DNA from: Anagrus nilaparvatae
Lineage: Eukaryota; Arthropoda; Insecta; Hymenoptera; Mymaridae
Assembly (NCBI GenBank): GCA_022575985.1
Contig: JAKSXM010000266.1
Coordinates: 1,612,001-1,676,000, forward strand
Direction: 5' to 3'
DNA length: 64,000 bases
Shown here: one piece after another, positions 33,300 through 45,035 of the stretch
Layout of the letters: each line of letters starts with the position of its first letter
Position numbering within the stretch: position 1 is the first letter of the stretch
Made by a program: the position numbers and the translations under genes
The notes under the pieces: model-generated
Told to the model about the DNA's origin: nothing
The model's database searches: none
Seen by the model: the letters and a program-made list of their open reading frames with translations, nothing else

Positions 33300-34560
33300 A
33301 TAAAAAAACAAGTTCCAAAAGCTTTACACGCACCTAAACTAAAGAAATTTTCTGTGAATAAAAATTACTACAACACAATACTTTCACCCAGAAAATCTAA
33401 GTAAAAGATTTAGAATAAAAAAACTACAGGTAAAGCTTTACATCCACATAACGTAATTAAGTGGACTGTAATAAAAATCTTACATAACAAATCTTACACC
33501 CACAAACCATAATGAAGTTGTATAAAAATAAACTACACCACAAGCCTTACTTCCACATATCTAAAGAAAGTGTATGGTGATAAAAAACTTATATAATAAG
33601 CCTTACACCCACTAACCTAAGGAAGTCGTATAAAAATAACAAACTTACATAACAAGTCTTACACCCACACAAACGAAGGAAGTTGTATAAAAGTAAAAAA
33701 GTAACCCTCAAGCTTTACAATCACATAACCTAAGGAATTTGTATAAAAGTAAAAAAATAACCCACAAATCTTACACTGACATAACCTAAGGAAGTTGTTT
33801 TAAAAAAAAACTACTAAAGATTAAGAAAGTGGATGGTGATAAAAAACTTACATAACAAGCCTTGAACCTACATAACCTAAGGAAGTCGTATAAAAGTAAC
33901 AAACTTACATAACAAGTCTTATACCCTCATATTTTAAGAAAGTGGACTGTGATAAAAAACTTACATAACAAGCCTTACACCTTTAACCTAAGGAAGTTGT
34001 ATAAAAATAATAAACTTACATAACAAGTCTTACACCCACACAACCAAAAGAAGTTTTATAAAAGTAAAAAACTAATCCATAAGCTACACATAAGTTACAC
34101 CTACTTAACCTTAAGGAGTTGTATAAAAAAACTACACCACAAGCCTTACACCCTCAAAACTTAAGGAAGTCGTATAAAAATAAAAAACTTATATACCAAG
34201 CATTACACCCACATATCTTAAGAAAGTGGACTGTGATAAAAAACTTACATAACAAGCCTTATACCCACATAACCTAAGGAAGTCGTATAAAAATAACAAA
34301 CTTACATACCAAGTTTTACACCCACACAACTTAAAGAAGTTGCAAAAAAGTAAAAAACTAACCCACAAGCTTTACACCCACATAACGTAAGGAAGTTCTA
34401 TAAAAAAAAACTATTTTGCAAACCTTACACCCACAAAATTTAAGGAAGTTTTTTAAATGTAAAAAACGAACATAACAAGCCTTTCACCCACTTAACCTAA
34501 AGACGTGGATTATAATAAAAACTTACAGAACAAGACCTACACCCACTTTGCCATTCGTAT
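33300..34560 (+). repeat. Degenerate satellite, unit about 65-75 bases
   Basis: Roughly 18 diverged units carry CTTACACCCACATAACC, then AAGGAAGTNGTATAAAA, then AAACTTACATAACAAGC. Unit length varies with insertions. The 'AAGTGGACTGTGATAAAA' variant recurs at about 33460, 33935 and 34225, suggesting longer repeated blocks. There is no coding potential. Confidence 0.85.
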
Positions 34561-34599
34561 AAAAATAAAAATTGCAAAACCAAAATCGAAGCCGATCTA

Positions 34600-35373
34600 G
34601 TCATCGATACCAAAAACTTATTTTTCAACACTTTTTTTGTCATAAATATGTAAATTAAAAATGAGAATTTATTTATGCTGCAAATTTTTTGACCATTTTT
34701 TATGATATCCTTATGCTTTTAAAAAATCAACTTTTGAAAAAAAAAGATGTAATTTTTAGCCCGGAATCGGATTGTACGGAGAATTTTCTATTTGGAAGTA
34801 GAAGAAAATTAATTTTCACGTCAAAATGAGATTTTTACAGTTAAAAAGTAGTAATGATCTATCATGCTTTGCTCATTTTTAAAAATGACCATAAAACAAT
34901 AATGTTCGCCAATAATTGAACTTTATTAGCTAAAATATAACGTAGATAATTATTTCTGGTAGTACTTTCGAGAAAAAATACTTTCGAAGCGATTTGAAGT
35001 CCTGACTAGGCATTCTATCCCGGGTTGGTTTCTTCAATAAATTACGTCGTTTTTTTTCTTCAAAAGCTCATTTTTCAAAAGCATAAGTTTATCATAAAAA
35101 AAGGTCAAACCATTTGCTAATTGTGCCTATTTATGGTACCCCCTGGTTTTTGGGATTGCTGATTGCGATTGTTAAGACAGAATTTTCAAAATTAAAATCG
35201 CGGACTCAAAATTGTGTATTCTTAATTTAAAAAACATATTTACGTTGTCAAATCTTTTGGATCAGTTATCATGAATTTGAAGTCAGATTTATAATAATCA
35301 AAACATCGGGCATAAAGAGGTAGATTTCCAATATAAAAATCGCCAAAAAAAATGCTGTTTTGGTATCGATGAC
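34600..35373. mobile_element. Foldback/MITE-like element
   Basis: The outer ends GTCATCGATACCAAAA (34600) and TTTTGGTATCGATGAC (35358-35373) are inverted. Inner sequence 34675-34755 (GACCATTTTTTATGATA..TTATGCTTTT) is the inverse of about 35040-35130. There is no reading frame. Confidence 0.75.
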
Positions 35374-35480
35374 ACACTTTTACAATTGATATATAAATAA
35401 AATATGATAAAAAATTGAGGATTAAAATAATGTTTACATTTTACATAAAAGAATAACCTTACAATACAATAATTCATATT

Positions 35481-35676
35481 TGTTGTGTAAATATATGTAT
35501 ATATGTAAATATGTAAGTGTGTGTGTATTAGTATGCACGCCCTCTTTTGTAATACTGACTTCCGCACAGCCAGTCTTCGCTCTGAACTGCTAGTAAGAGC
35601 ATCACAGCTCGTGCCTCAATAAAAGCTAATTATTATAGTATTTCAGTTATTTATTTAATTAACACCTTTTCCAACA
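35481..35676 (+). mobile_element. 5' LTR of non-coding LTR retrotransposon
   Basis: 196 bases, starting TGTTGTG and ending CCAACA, with an AATAAAA signal and a GC-richer centre (GCACGCCCTCTTTTGTAATA). It matches 38612-38807 at every base I compared. The preceding five bases are ATATT. Confidence 0.95.
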
Positions 35677-36600
35677 TTTATGGCATCCCTGGAATTAATT
35701 AAAGAACCTGCAAATCAAGTGGATTTATTAATTTTATTAAAAAAAAAAAACTTTTTAAGTGCTTCAAAAAACCATGTGCCGGTAGAAAAGTGTGAACTTG
35801 CATCACATTATTTGCATTGATGATGTAATAACATACATCATTATTTCTCAATTGTGAATCCACTAGATTTAATTTTTATTTCAAAAAAAAAAAGGTGTTG
35901 TGCTATACTATAAAAATCTATGAAAATGATCATCGAAAAATTATCAGGTTAAACGTTTAAAAAAAGAGAGCACGTGCACGCTGTGAAAAACGCAAAACTG
36001 TCCAAAATTTTTTACTTGCAAAAACAAAAATCAAGAAAATTTTGAAAAATAGTGAAAGTTATTATATATACAAAACTTAAAAAAAAAAAAAAGAAGAATC
36101 ATGCATTATATGGTGACGTCATTGCTAAAAAAGAAGAAGAATTTGGCGCGGGTTTGTACCACCCCCCTATAAACTATAGAAAATTTGGGACTTCTGCTTC
36201 ATCGTCGACATCTTTACCGGGTCGGCGCGCGCATTTCTTCAACAAGTTCTTCGCCGTTCTACCGCCATTAAAAGGAGCGCCTTTTATTTATATGAAGGAA
36301 AGAGGGGACTAAGCAGAAAGAAAACGTCATCGAGCTACACTCTACAAGCGCACAACAACAACGACGAAATTTTCAGTGATGGCAGCCATCTCCAATATTC
36401 ATATTTTGTCGGCTGCTTGCTTTTATAAAAGATAAGTTTTGTTTCTGTAATTATTAGTATGTGTTTTTTTTTATGTGTATAAATAAAACTAAAAATTTTT
36501 TTTTTTTGAATTACATGCAATTGTAAAATTAATAAATTTTTTTTATTAAATTTTGAATTTTAGTGAATCAAAATTATACTTTATTGATTAAATTTTTGTT

Positions 36601-36950
36601 TTGCTTATTGTTCAAATTTTTATCATCGATGAAAGCTAATATGCTTATTGTTGAAATTATTTTCATCGATGAAAGCTAAAATGTTTATTGTTCAAATTTT
36701 TATCATCGATGAAAGCTAATATGCTTATTGTTGAAATTATTTTCATCGATGAAAGCTAAAATGCTTATTGTTCAAATTTTTATCATCGATGAAAGCTAAT
36801 ATGCTTATTGTTGAAATTATTTTCATCGATGAAAGCTAAAATGCTTATTGTTTAAATTTTTATCATCGATGGAAGCTAATATGCTTATTGTTGAAATTAT
36901 TTTCATCGATGAATGATAAAATGCTTATTGTTCAAATTAAATGCTAAAAA
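36601..36950 (+). repeat. 41-bp minisatellite in two alternating forms
   Basis: About eight units of GCTTATTGTT.AAATT..TATCATCGATGAAAGCTAA lie at 41-base spacing. Units alternate between TTCAAATTTTTATC and TTGAAATTATTTTC forms, giving an 82-base higher-order repeat. Half of the units contain the palindrome TTTCATCGATGAAA. Confidence 0.9.
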
Positions 36951-38611
36951 TCTTTTATAATTATTATTATTAAATTCTTATTTATTAAAATATTGTATGT
37001 TATATTATTAATTACAAATATGGAAGTCAAGGGCAGTGTGAGTCTTGTGACTGTATAAATGATTAATTATTTTTTTATCAAATTGATAATTTTATAAATT
37101 GTTTTGAACTTATACTAATAGTTTTGATGTTACATAGGTTCAACATCTTGCTGAAATTGAGTGGACTACTTCTCTGACTGACATGGAATCTGTGGCCTTA
37201 CAAAACTTCAATAAAATGAGATATTTTGCTGTGAAATTAATACTGCTCAACGCATGGAGGTCTACAACCATGAACCAAAGGATCATGCTGCACCCCAGTA
37301 TTGGCATTCAGAATTTTGCTAATTTTGCTAAATTAAACTTTTTAACTTATTGTAATTTTTTTTTTTTTTTTTCCATTTATTTTGGTTTTATTTTTTAAAT
37401 TTCATATCAATTTTACTCGTTTGGTTAAAATCAAATATAACTAAATTTAATTGTGTAATTTCATGATTGTAAATATAACTTAAACTCAAAATTTTGTAAT
37501 TAATTTTGTAGATGTTGCTTGTATCTCACTTTCTTAACCTACAATTGTAGAAATTTTGTAGGTTAGTGTAGGTACTAAATGTATAATTTGCTTTTCTTTT
37601 ATTTGAGAGAAGGGAGATATAGGTAATATTTATAAAAACGTAAGCTTTCAATTTATTAGCTAATTAATGTAACTTTTTATGTGTAGATTTGGCAAGGTGG
37701 GTGGTAAAAATAACTGTTTCATGCTTATAATTAATTTTTACTACTTTGCCCCTACTTTGTCAAATTGAACTAAAATCAAACTTAAAACTACAGTTTAAAG
37801 ATTTTGCTACTTCTTTGCTTTAAAATTTTGCTACTTGTTTGCTTTAAAATTTTGCTACTTAAATTAACTTATCCCTTTCACTTTTTTGAGGAGAGGGAGA
37901 GTGACTAGTTCTATTTGCAAAACTAGTTTAAGCAAAATCTTTATATTGAGTTTGAAGTTCAATTTGCAGAACTTCTTAAAACTTTAAAATGTTAAGCTAT
38001 AATGATATTTGTCAATGGTATTATGCTAAATTATAAAAGGATGAATGTCATTACTGACTGTGTAGTGTGATCTGGGTCTTCATTGGTCTTACAAACCATT
38101 GACGTCTACAGGTTTCATGCCAGTCTAGTGGGGTTGGTAATACTCAAGATCAGTTATGTTAGCTTCTAAATTGTGTAATTGTAAATTTTGTAATTTTTAA
38201 ATTATTTTATTATTGCTAAAATTTGTATATGGCTTTAAATTCTAGTCAATTAATTATAGATAGTCAATTATTTACATTTAAATTTAAACATATTTTAATA
38301 TATTTAATATTAATGAAATGTAATATTTATTATAATGTTTAAATTAATCCTTTTGCTAAAACACTATTGTTAAAATTTATATTTTATATTTTAATTAATT
38401 TTCATAGCTTCAAATTTAAAATTCATTCATTTTTTAGCCATCAGGCTTTATATGTTTAGCTTCAATATTTTTATATAGTAGCCATTTGGTATTGTATTAA
38501 AATTAGATTTTTTATTGTCATCTGTTCACCACAATTACATCTTTGGTTAATTTTTATATTACTTTTAGTCTCTTATTTTTACAATTTAGTAATAAATTGT
38601 GGTGGGTGGAA

Positions 38612-38807
38612 TGTTGTGTAAATATATGTATATATGTAAATATGTAAGTGTGTGTGTATTAGTATGCACGCCCTCTTTTGTAATACTGACTTCCGCACAG
38701 CCAGTCTTCGCTCTGAACTGCTAGTAAGAGCATCACAGCTCGTGCCTCAATAAAAGCTAATTATTATAGTATTTCAGTTATTTATTTAATTAACACCTTT
38801 TCCAACA
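38612..38807 (+). mobile_element. 3' LTR of non-coding LTR retrotransposon
   Basis: The same 196 bases as 35481-35676, preceded by a purine tract and followed by ATATT. Confidence 0.95.
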
Positions 38808-38812
38808 ATATT

Positions 38813-39690
38813 AATATATTAATATGAAATAATAGAAAAATTTTATTATTTTTGATTTTATTCATTATTCATTAATGAAGAACTGTATGGACGAAAATAC
38901 ATGATAGTTGTTTTAAATTAATCCTTAAAGAAATACCCCCAGCCGATTATTTTATTTTTAAAAAATAGTTAAATGAATTCGAGCAATCAATCTCAGAAGT
39001 TAGTGGTCAAGCAGGCAAAAATTTTAATTTTTTTCACTAAAACTGATTTTTCTCAGGATCTAAGAGATTTTTTGAGACATGCTCTAGTGCAAATTATTTC
39101 TTGTAAAAAATGCTATAGATTTGACGTTATTTTTTCGGAATTCGAGCTCATTGTTGAGAGGTATAACTGTTTAAAGCTAAGAAGTTCAAATTTTAAAAAC
39201 TTAAAAAGTGGTCATTTTCATCACTTCATTCTGGCGCCCGTCAAGGCGCGCGACTAATTTAAGTCCCTAACTTAGAAGCACTAATATACAGGAAATTGAG
39301 GTTTCTTTCTCTAATTTTGAGATGACCTTCAAGAGCTCCAAGTCAAATAGCTCAAAAAACTCGAATTTCGATTATTATGTGTTCTTCAACACTGGTATGT
39401 ATAAAAGGAGTATAGAGTATTTATTATTATTTCTTTTTGACAAAATTTAATTGATTATTTAAAAAATAAAAAATATAAATATTATTTCAAATCAATTGAG
39501 TTCGATTATCTCGAAGTGCGTTTGATGTTGATTTAAATATGTATGTGCATGTGTGTATGTGTGTATATACTAAATATTAAAAATGTTCATTGATAAATAT
39601 TTCAATTTTTTATTTAAATCATTAATTACTATATTATAACACAATCACGTATATACACATATATTCTGCTCTAAATAATTCATGTAGATA
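38813..39690. other. Spacer, no supported gene
   Basis: An open frame at 38973-39257 has no recognisable motif, and its composition resembles the surrounding repeats. A CATGTGTGTATGTGTGTATATA microsatellite lies at about 39549. Confidence 0.35.
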
Positions 39691-39694
39691 TTTG

Positions 39695-40733
39695 AATAAT
39701 GAAACGCATTCAGCAAAAAATTTAGAGTCAACTTGAGCTTAATTCATAAAACCAATGGACACTTTTATATCAGGTAAATCTATAATTTAATTATTTTCTA
39801 TCTATATTATTCTTTTATTATAAATTTCAAATGTTTCAGCTTGGCTAAAGACTCTTGACTTCAAAAATTTAGTTATTTATCTACAAATCTATCATATGAA
39901 AATATGTTAGAATTAACAGAAGAAAGTTTACTTGAACAAGGAGTTACAAAAGGTGCAAGGCAAAAAATAGCCATTTCTATCTCAAAGTTACAACAGCGTT
40001 ATGAAATATTGCTTAATTTAGAAAAAGATTTAGTGCATATACCACGTGAACCATCATCACCTTGTACACAAAGATCATTAGTACTTGTCAACGCATTAGA
40101 TGAATTAAAAGCTATTTTGTGTATGCTTATGAATCACAGTTTACAAAATCTTATTAACTAAGTTATTTTAATATTTGAAAATGATTAATTGCGAATTAAC
40201 ATTTTTTTAGTATGTACTAGATTAGCTTTGGATAGCGTAAACGATGCAATACTTTTATAAATATCCTTGAAAAAGTTCTGTCGCATGGTTGCTTAAGTTC
40301 TGGTCAAAAACAAAAGGTTCAGCAATGGAGAAGTCGCTTAGGAAATTCCAGACATACTCCAGAATGGCAACATAATTATGCAGTTCTCAACAACATAATA
40401 GAAAGCCAATTCTTAATTTAGTTCATATGGAAAGTACAAATTCATTGACTAATTTCTAACGTGCTCCAAATCGGAACAGTATATCTACACCAAATTTTCA
40501 AACTTCAAGTTCATCAAGTAATCAAAATAATTTCCAATCCATACAAGCTACCGAAAAAAGAATTAGTTTAGAGGAAACAGGATTAAAGCAACTACAAAAA
40601 ACACTGCAGGGTACATACAGTGCACCAAGAGATAAATTCCTTGGACATTCAAATACCGCTTCAGAATCAACAGAATCGGAAATCAATTCTTGTTTAGAAT
40701 TTATGTTTACAAATAACCAAACAAGCGATTGAT
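39695..40733 (+). pseudogene. smg: Fragment of Smaug (SAM domain to C terminus)
   Basis: Smaug is a cytoplasmic RNA-binding repressor that recruits deadenylase to mRNAs. A GT..AG intron (about 39773-39840) leads into WLKTLDL, then LELTEESLLEQGVTKGARQK, the RNA-binding SAM domain. Further segments are the conserved HGCLSSGQKQKVQQWRSRLG, RNSISTPNFQTSSSS and SLEETGLKQLQKTL-x-GTYSAPRD near the C terminus. Stops and shifts lie between them (about 40160, 40240, 40420 and 40458), and the N-terminal half is absent. It is therefore a truncated copy from genomic DNA with at least one intron kept. Confidence 0.75.
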
Positions 40734-40749
40734 GGATTCAGTGAGGTCT

Positions 40750-41000
<251 letters not shown>

Positions 41001-41335
41001 TTTTTTTAGTTTTTTATTTTTTCATACATAGGACAGCCGACATCTAAATTATTATTATTTTTTTTAATATGAATTAACCGACAATATATATTAAAATTTT
41101 TTTCAGTTTCTTAATATCGTAGACAGCTAATTTGAATTTCACTATACAGGTAAATTTTTTTTTTAATTTTTTTATACATAGAACACCCGACATCTATTTT
41201 TTTTTTGTTTTTTTGATATATAAAGCAGCCAACAATATAAACTGAAATGATAGAAAATAAGATAAAAGTTTCTATTTTTTTCATATTACAGACAGAAAAA
41301 ATTTTTTAATTATTTGCAGAAAGTTCTTATAGTAG
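41001..41335 (+). repeat. 148-bp direct repeat with ACATAGRACASCCGACATCT
   Basis: CATACATAGGACAGCCGACATC at about 41024 recurs, diverged, at about 41170. There is no coding sequence. Confidence 0.5.
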
Positions 41336-42130
41336 ATGCAAAATATTTATGCAACTGCTTTAGCCAATCAAGCGAGGAGGGGTGGTTTTGAACGTCCAGA
41401 GCCTCCTCCTAACTCTGGTATACAGTGTACAAATGTACCAAATATTCATTCCATTAGAAAAATTTGTCATGCCTTAAACATTACAATTTATAATTAGTAT
41501 TAATTAAAGAATTTCTGGTATGGATATGATTTCGATAAGATTGAAAGATGATAAAAAATTCATTTTAAAATTTATTTGTTTACATTAATCTGCAGATTGA
41601 TAGAATTTTTTAGCAATTAGCATGTCTTGTCTTATTTTATAAAGTTATCTTCTACTCGTAAAACATATCCAGGGATTAAAGCAAACACTGTGATTAAACA
41701 GGAAGATTTGTTTAACAACTTTTATAATTTAATTAATTTTTTAAAATATTTAAAATATTAATTTTTTTCATTAATCTTTATTACAGAATTTTTTAGTAAT
41801 TAAATCAAAATTTTATTCATAACATTTCCTAAGGACACTGGTCACATATTTTTTCTTATAATAAACAAAGCCATAATTAGAAAAGAAACAATATTAAGTT
41901 ATAAATCTTGGACAATTAAATATTAGTTGAATATCAAATAGCTTTATGAGGTACGGTTGAATGGGAGTGAACTCAAAGTGGCTGGTAGGACCCTACGAGC
42001 ACCTAATTTTAACAAATGAAAGAAAGAAAGGTCTTCAGCAGCTACAATGAAAGTCTATTCCTGCATGGGTGATCCATGAGCGTATAGCAGCATGGGTTTT
42101 TTAAAATCAATTAATGCTTGTAGTGTAATA
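41336..42130 (+). other. Unidentified coding-like scraps
   Basis: 41336-41473 reads about 45 residues (Ala/Arg/Pro-rich, GGFERPEPPPNSG) and about 41945-42115 reads VRLNGSELKVAGRTLRAP and then frame-shifted sequence. Both look protein-like but match nothing I recognise. AT-rich DNA separates them. Confidence 0.3.
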
Positions 42131-42465
42131 TGGAAGAATCATGCCATAATATCAATGATATTGATGAAAAAGTGGCTAAATTGCTTGCGACTTACAAGAA
42201 AGTTATTAATGAAAAAACAAAAAACAGAAATTGATGGAATTTGAGACAAATGCGAATAAATTAGCAGAGCAAGTTTCAAATAATCAAGTGAAAGTAGAAG
42301 CAAAATAAAAAGAACAGGAAACAAAGTGTTTTTCTTTGTTGAAAAGTTTGAATAAATTGCAATGTAGGTGGTTAGAACAACATATATCAAAAGAAAAATT
42401 GAAGGATGAAATACAAATTCTGTTAATAATGCTCACCAGCAACAGTTATCAGTGTAAGTTAAAAA
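42130..42465 (+). pseudogene. Coiled-coil protein fragment, unidentified
   Basis: Starting at an ATG near 42130, two overlapping frames read a heptad coiled coil (VAKLLATYKKVINEK, then LMEFETNANKLAEQVS). An end at a donor-like site follows QLS near 42453. There are at least two frame breaks. I do not recognise the parent. Confidence 0.4.
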
Positions 42466-42601
42466 TTTCTTTATTATTAAAATTAGTTTATAGATACTTC
42501 AAAAGATGTATTTTAAATTTTTTATTAATATAAAATGTTTCACGTGGTATAAATATTTATTTTTAATTGGACTGATTTTTGTATACTACAGTTGATTAAG
42601 T

Positions 42602-43880
42602 TTATTTAAAGGAACTCGATGGTTGCAACATATGCCTGCATTACTTCAAGCAGCTGTAACAGTAGCTACAGCAATCAAAAGCAACAGAAGACCTTTACGA
42701 GTGCTGGATGAGACAGAACACCACAAATAGTTGCTCTTACACAGATTTTAATTGATCAATATTATAGAAAAACTGAGGTAATATTGATTTTTATGCATTT
42801 AATGCTAAATTATAGTATAAAAATTAATTTTTTTCAACATTCAGGGATTTTAAATTTTGTGCGAGAGTGAGTAGTTGGATTTTGGTCATAAATTTATTAA
42901 ATTTGTTTATATATTCTAATTTCAATCTTAAAATTAGCTGAATTTTCATAAAAAAAGTGCAGTTTTTAGTCCTGGTACACTTTTGATTCTTTTATAATAA
43001 CTATATTTATAATAACTATTTTCTTTATAAATGAATAACATAATTTTTGAGACATAAATTTATAGCTGGAGCATAAATTTTAAATTACTCTTTTTAAATT
43101 TAATTTTTCAATTATTAGCACAAGTTCAAAGATTAGTTATAATTATTAAAAAAATAAATAAATTTTTCTTAGTGAAAAAGATCCAGTTGGCGTTATGCCC
43201 AAGAACGAATAAGTATAGCAGCTCGTTGGGCTTGGTTGAATGCACAAAATTCAGACTTAAAATTTAAAATTTATCATCACAATGATCATCACAATGATAG
43301 TAACAGGACCATTTTTATGGAGTTAAACTAAAATTTACAGAAAACTATAACTTGTTCAATTGGATAGGCTGCATGAAATATCTGAAGTAGCAGTAAAACT
43401 AGCAATACTAATGTGTGATTGGAATGGTTCGCTTGCACCTTGCGCTCTAAGCACTGGTAGAAGAGATCCTATGCAACCTCAAGAACCTATTAAATAACTT
43501 TCTGCATCTCAAAGAGTTAAATTTACTGATTCAGGATCTCATCCTGTCTTATGCTTACCAGATGGTACAAACAAACTTTTTAAACGAAATATCTTTTTTT
43601 TGTTTATTTTAATAAAATAATTTTTTAGAAATAAATCATAAGGCACATTTAGATGCTATTATGCATTATATCAAATGGCAGCAAAAAATACTGCTAAATA
43701 ATATGCGAGTTCTAAGAATTAAAGAGACTGATAGTAATGAAAGAAGAAACAAAAAACAATCAAATGTCAAAAAAAAATATCCTAGATTAAAAAAATCATC
43801 AACTAGTCTTACAACAGCAAGAGCAAAACGTTAAGATTTAAAAGGAAAATCAATTAGTATTAGCTGATTTAAAAATAACT
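42602..43880 (+). pseudogene. KANSL1-like (waharan) gene fragment with introns
   Basis: KANSL1 is a scaffold of the NSL histone acetyltransferase complex. Exon-like blocks at about 42602-42777, 43173-43320, 43355-43565 and 43628-43880 have splice-like borders. They read LQHMPALLQAAVTVATAIK, then ERISIAARWAWLNAQ, then LAPCALSTGRRDPMQP and SHPVLCLPDG, then HLDAIM followed by basic KKYPRLKKS. The RW.WL.AQ..DLE and CALC.GR.DP..P...HPVLS.P order is that of KANSL1 as I remember it. Every block has stops or shifts. The parent name is an inference. Confidence 0.45.
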
Positions 43881-44299
43881 GTAAATAGCAAGGACTTCAC
43901 ATGTTAAAGATTTTTATGAAGAAGTAAGTATGATTTCTAGTTCTAGTAAACATTCATCTCGTAATAGGTTATTAGAATATAGGTTTTCATTAACTGAATC
44001 ATTATTCATCTCAGTTCCACCTAATGATGGCTTTATTGGTACTGAATCTACAATGCTATCTTAAGCTCTATCTCCACTAGCTCTTAACGTAACTCAAAAA
44101 ATACAAATAAAAAGAAAAGTAACAAGCTTGTGAAAAATAAACCTAAAAATTCAGTGATTTCAAGTAAAGCTAAAATTAATTATTCCTAAATCAAAGTATA
44201 GATGAAAACAAAAACAAGAAACACCGAAACTTTTTTGCAATCTAATAATAATTTTCAATCTCCATTATCTGATTATACAACATGATACCCGTATCATGA

Positions 44300-44810
44300 T
44301 TTGAAAATTTGAATTTTAAAACAGATCATTATTCAAAGGCAATATTCCGGCAACAGTTTGAACGTTATTTGCCAAGATTAATAAATACAAAAGTACTTAA
44401 AATTTCACCACAAATTGATTTAATATTCAAAGAATGAACAGAAAGTTTTGTCGATTATATTTTTTAAACTTTTGCATTTAATCATATATTACCAAAACGA
44501 TTCCAAAAGCCAAACGTATGGACAGTGAAGAAGACATGGAAAAAGCTGATAATGAACACCAACAAACCCAAGTTGTTTATGTAAGAGGAAAAGATGGTAA
44601 TGCTTTAAGAAATGCCATAAAAACACTTATTCACATACAACGTTAAGATGTTACTCAGGAAATTCGAGGGAAAGTTATTGCAAGTCCTCAAGTTAGTACC
44701 AAGCTTATGCAACCGGAAAAATCACCTATAACCCGAGTAGATGAAACAGAAGCACAGGTACAGAAAATTGTAGGTTCTGTATTTAAAGAGCACAAAATTC
44801 CATAAAAAAT
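44300..44810 (+). pseudogene. Unidentified conserved-looking gene fragment
   Basis: 44510-44806 reads MDSEEDMEKADNEH, then VVYVRGKDGNALRNAIKTL, a stop at about 44645, then ASPQVSTKLMQPEKSP and a VDETEAQVQKIVGSVF helix. The charged start and well-formed helices look like a real protein. It may join the hyd piece beyond the 44878-47938 insertion or come from another gene. Confidence 0.4.
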
Positions 44811-44877
44811 ACTGTTCTTCTCGCAAAATTCGAAAATTCAGAGGTAATTTCGGAGCAATTTTAAAATTTTTTATTTT

Positions 44878-45002
44878 GGTTCCTCAAAGAGGAACCATTG
44901 TGTTAGGTCAAAATTTGATTTTCTATTTTTTGACATATAAGCACGTTTTGGGACCCCAGGAAGCTAAAAAACCTGTTTTTAAAAAAAGTCTGTATGTGTG
45001 TT

Positions 45003-45035
<33 letters not shown>

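Larger units (their letters stand above)
35481..38807 (+). mobile_element. Complete non-autonomous LTR retrotransposon (3327 bp)
   Basis: Two matching 196-bp LTRs with TGTTG..CAACA ends are flanked by the five-base duplication ATATT. A purine-rich tract, GTGGTGGGTGGAA, lies just before the right LTR, so the element reads left to right. The 2.9-kb interior has no protease, RT or integrase. A short frame starting ATGGCATCC lies four bases after the left LTR, followed by the ATCGAT minisatellite and a few small frames (36052-36312 and 37183-37398) with no known motif. The TGTTG..CAACA ends and five-base duplication fit Copia-like elements. Matching LTRs imply recent insertion using another element's enzymes. 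Confidence 0.9.

Noticed and set aside
33300..34560. Spaced repeats resembling a CRISPR array
   Set aside because: Spacing varies, the 'spacers' are related to each other, and the context is eukaryotic.
36601..36950. CRISPR-like regular repeats
   Set aside because: The 41-base units are contiguous, with no unique spacers, and lie inside a eukaryotic LTR element; this is a minisatellite.
38973..39257. 94-aa frame as a host gene
   Set aside because: No motif, no splice context, and composition like neighbouring repeats.
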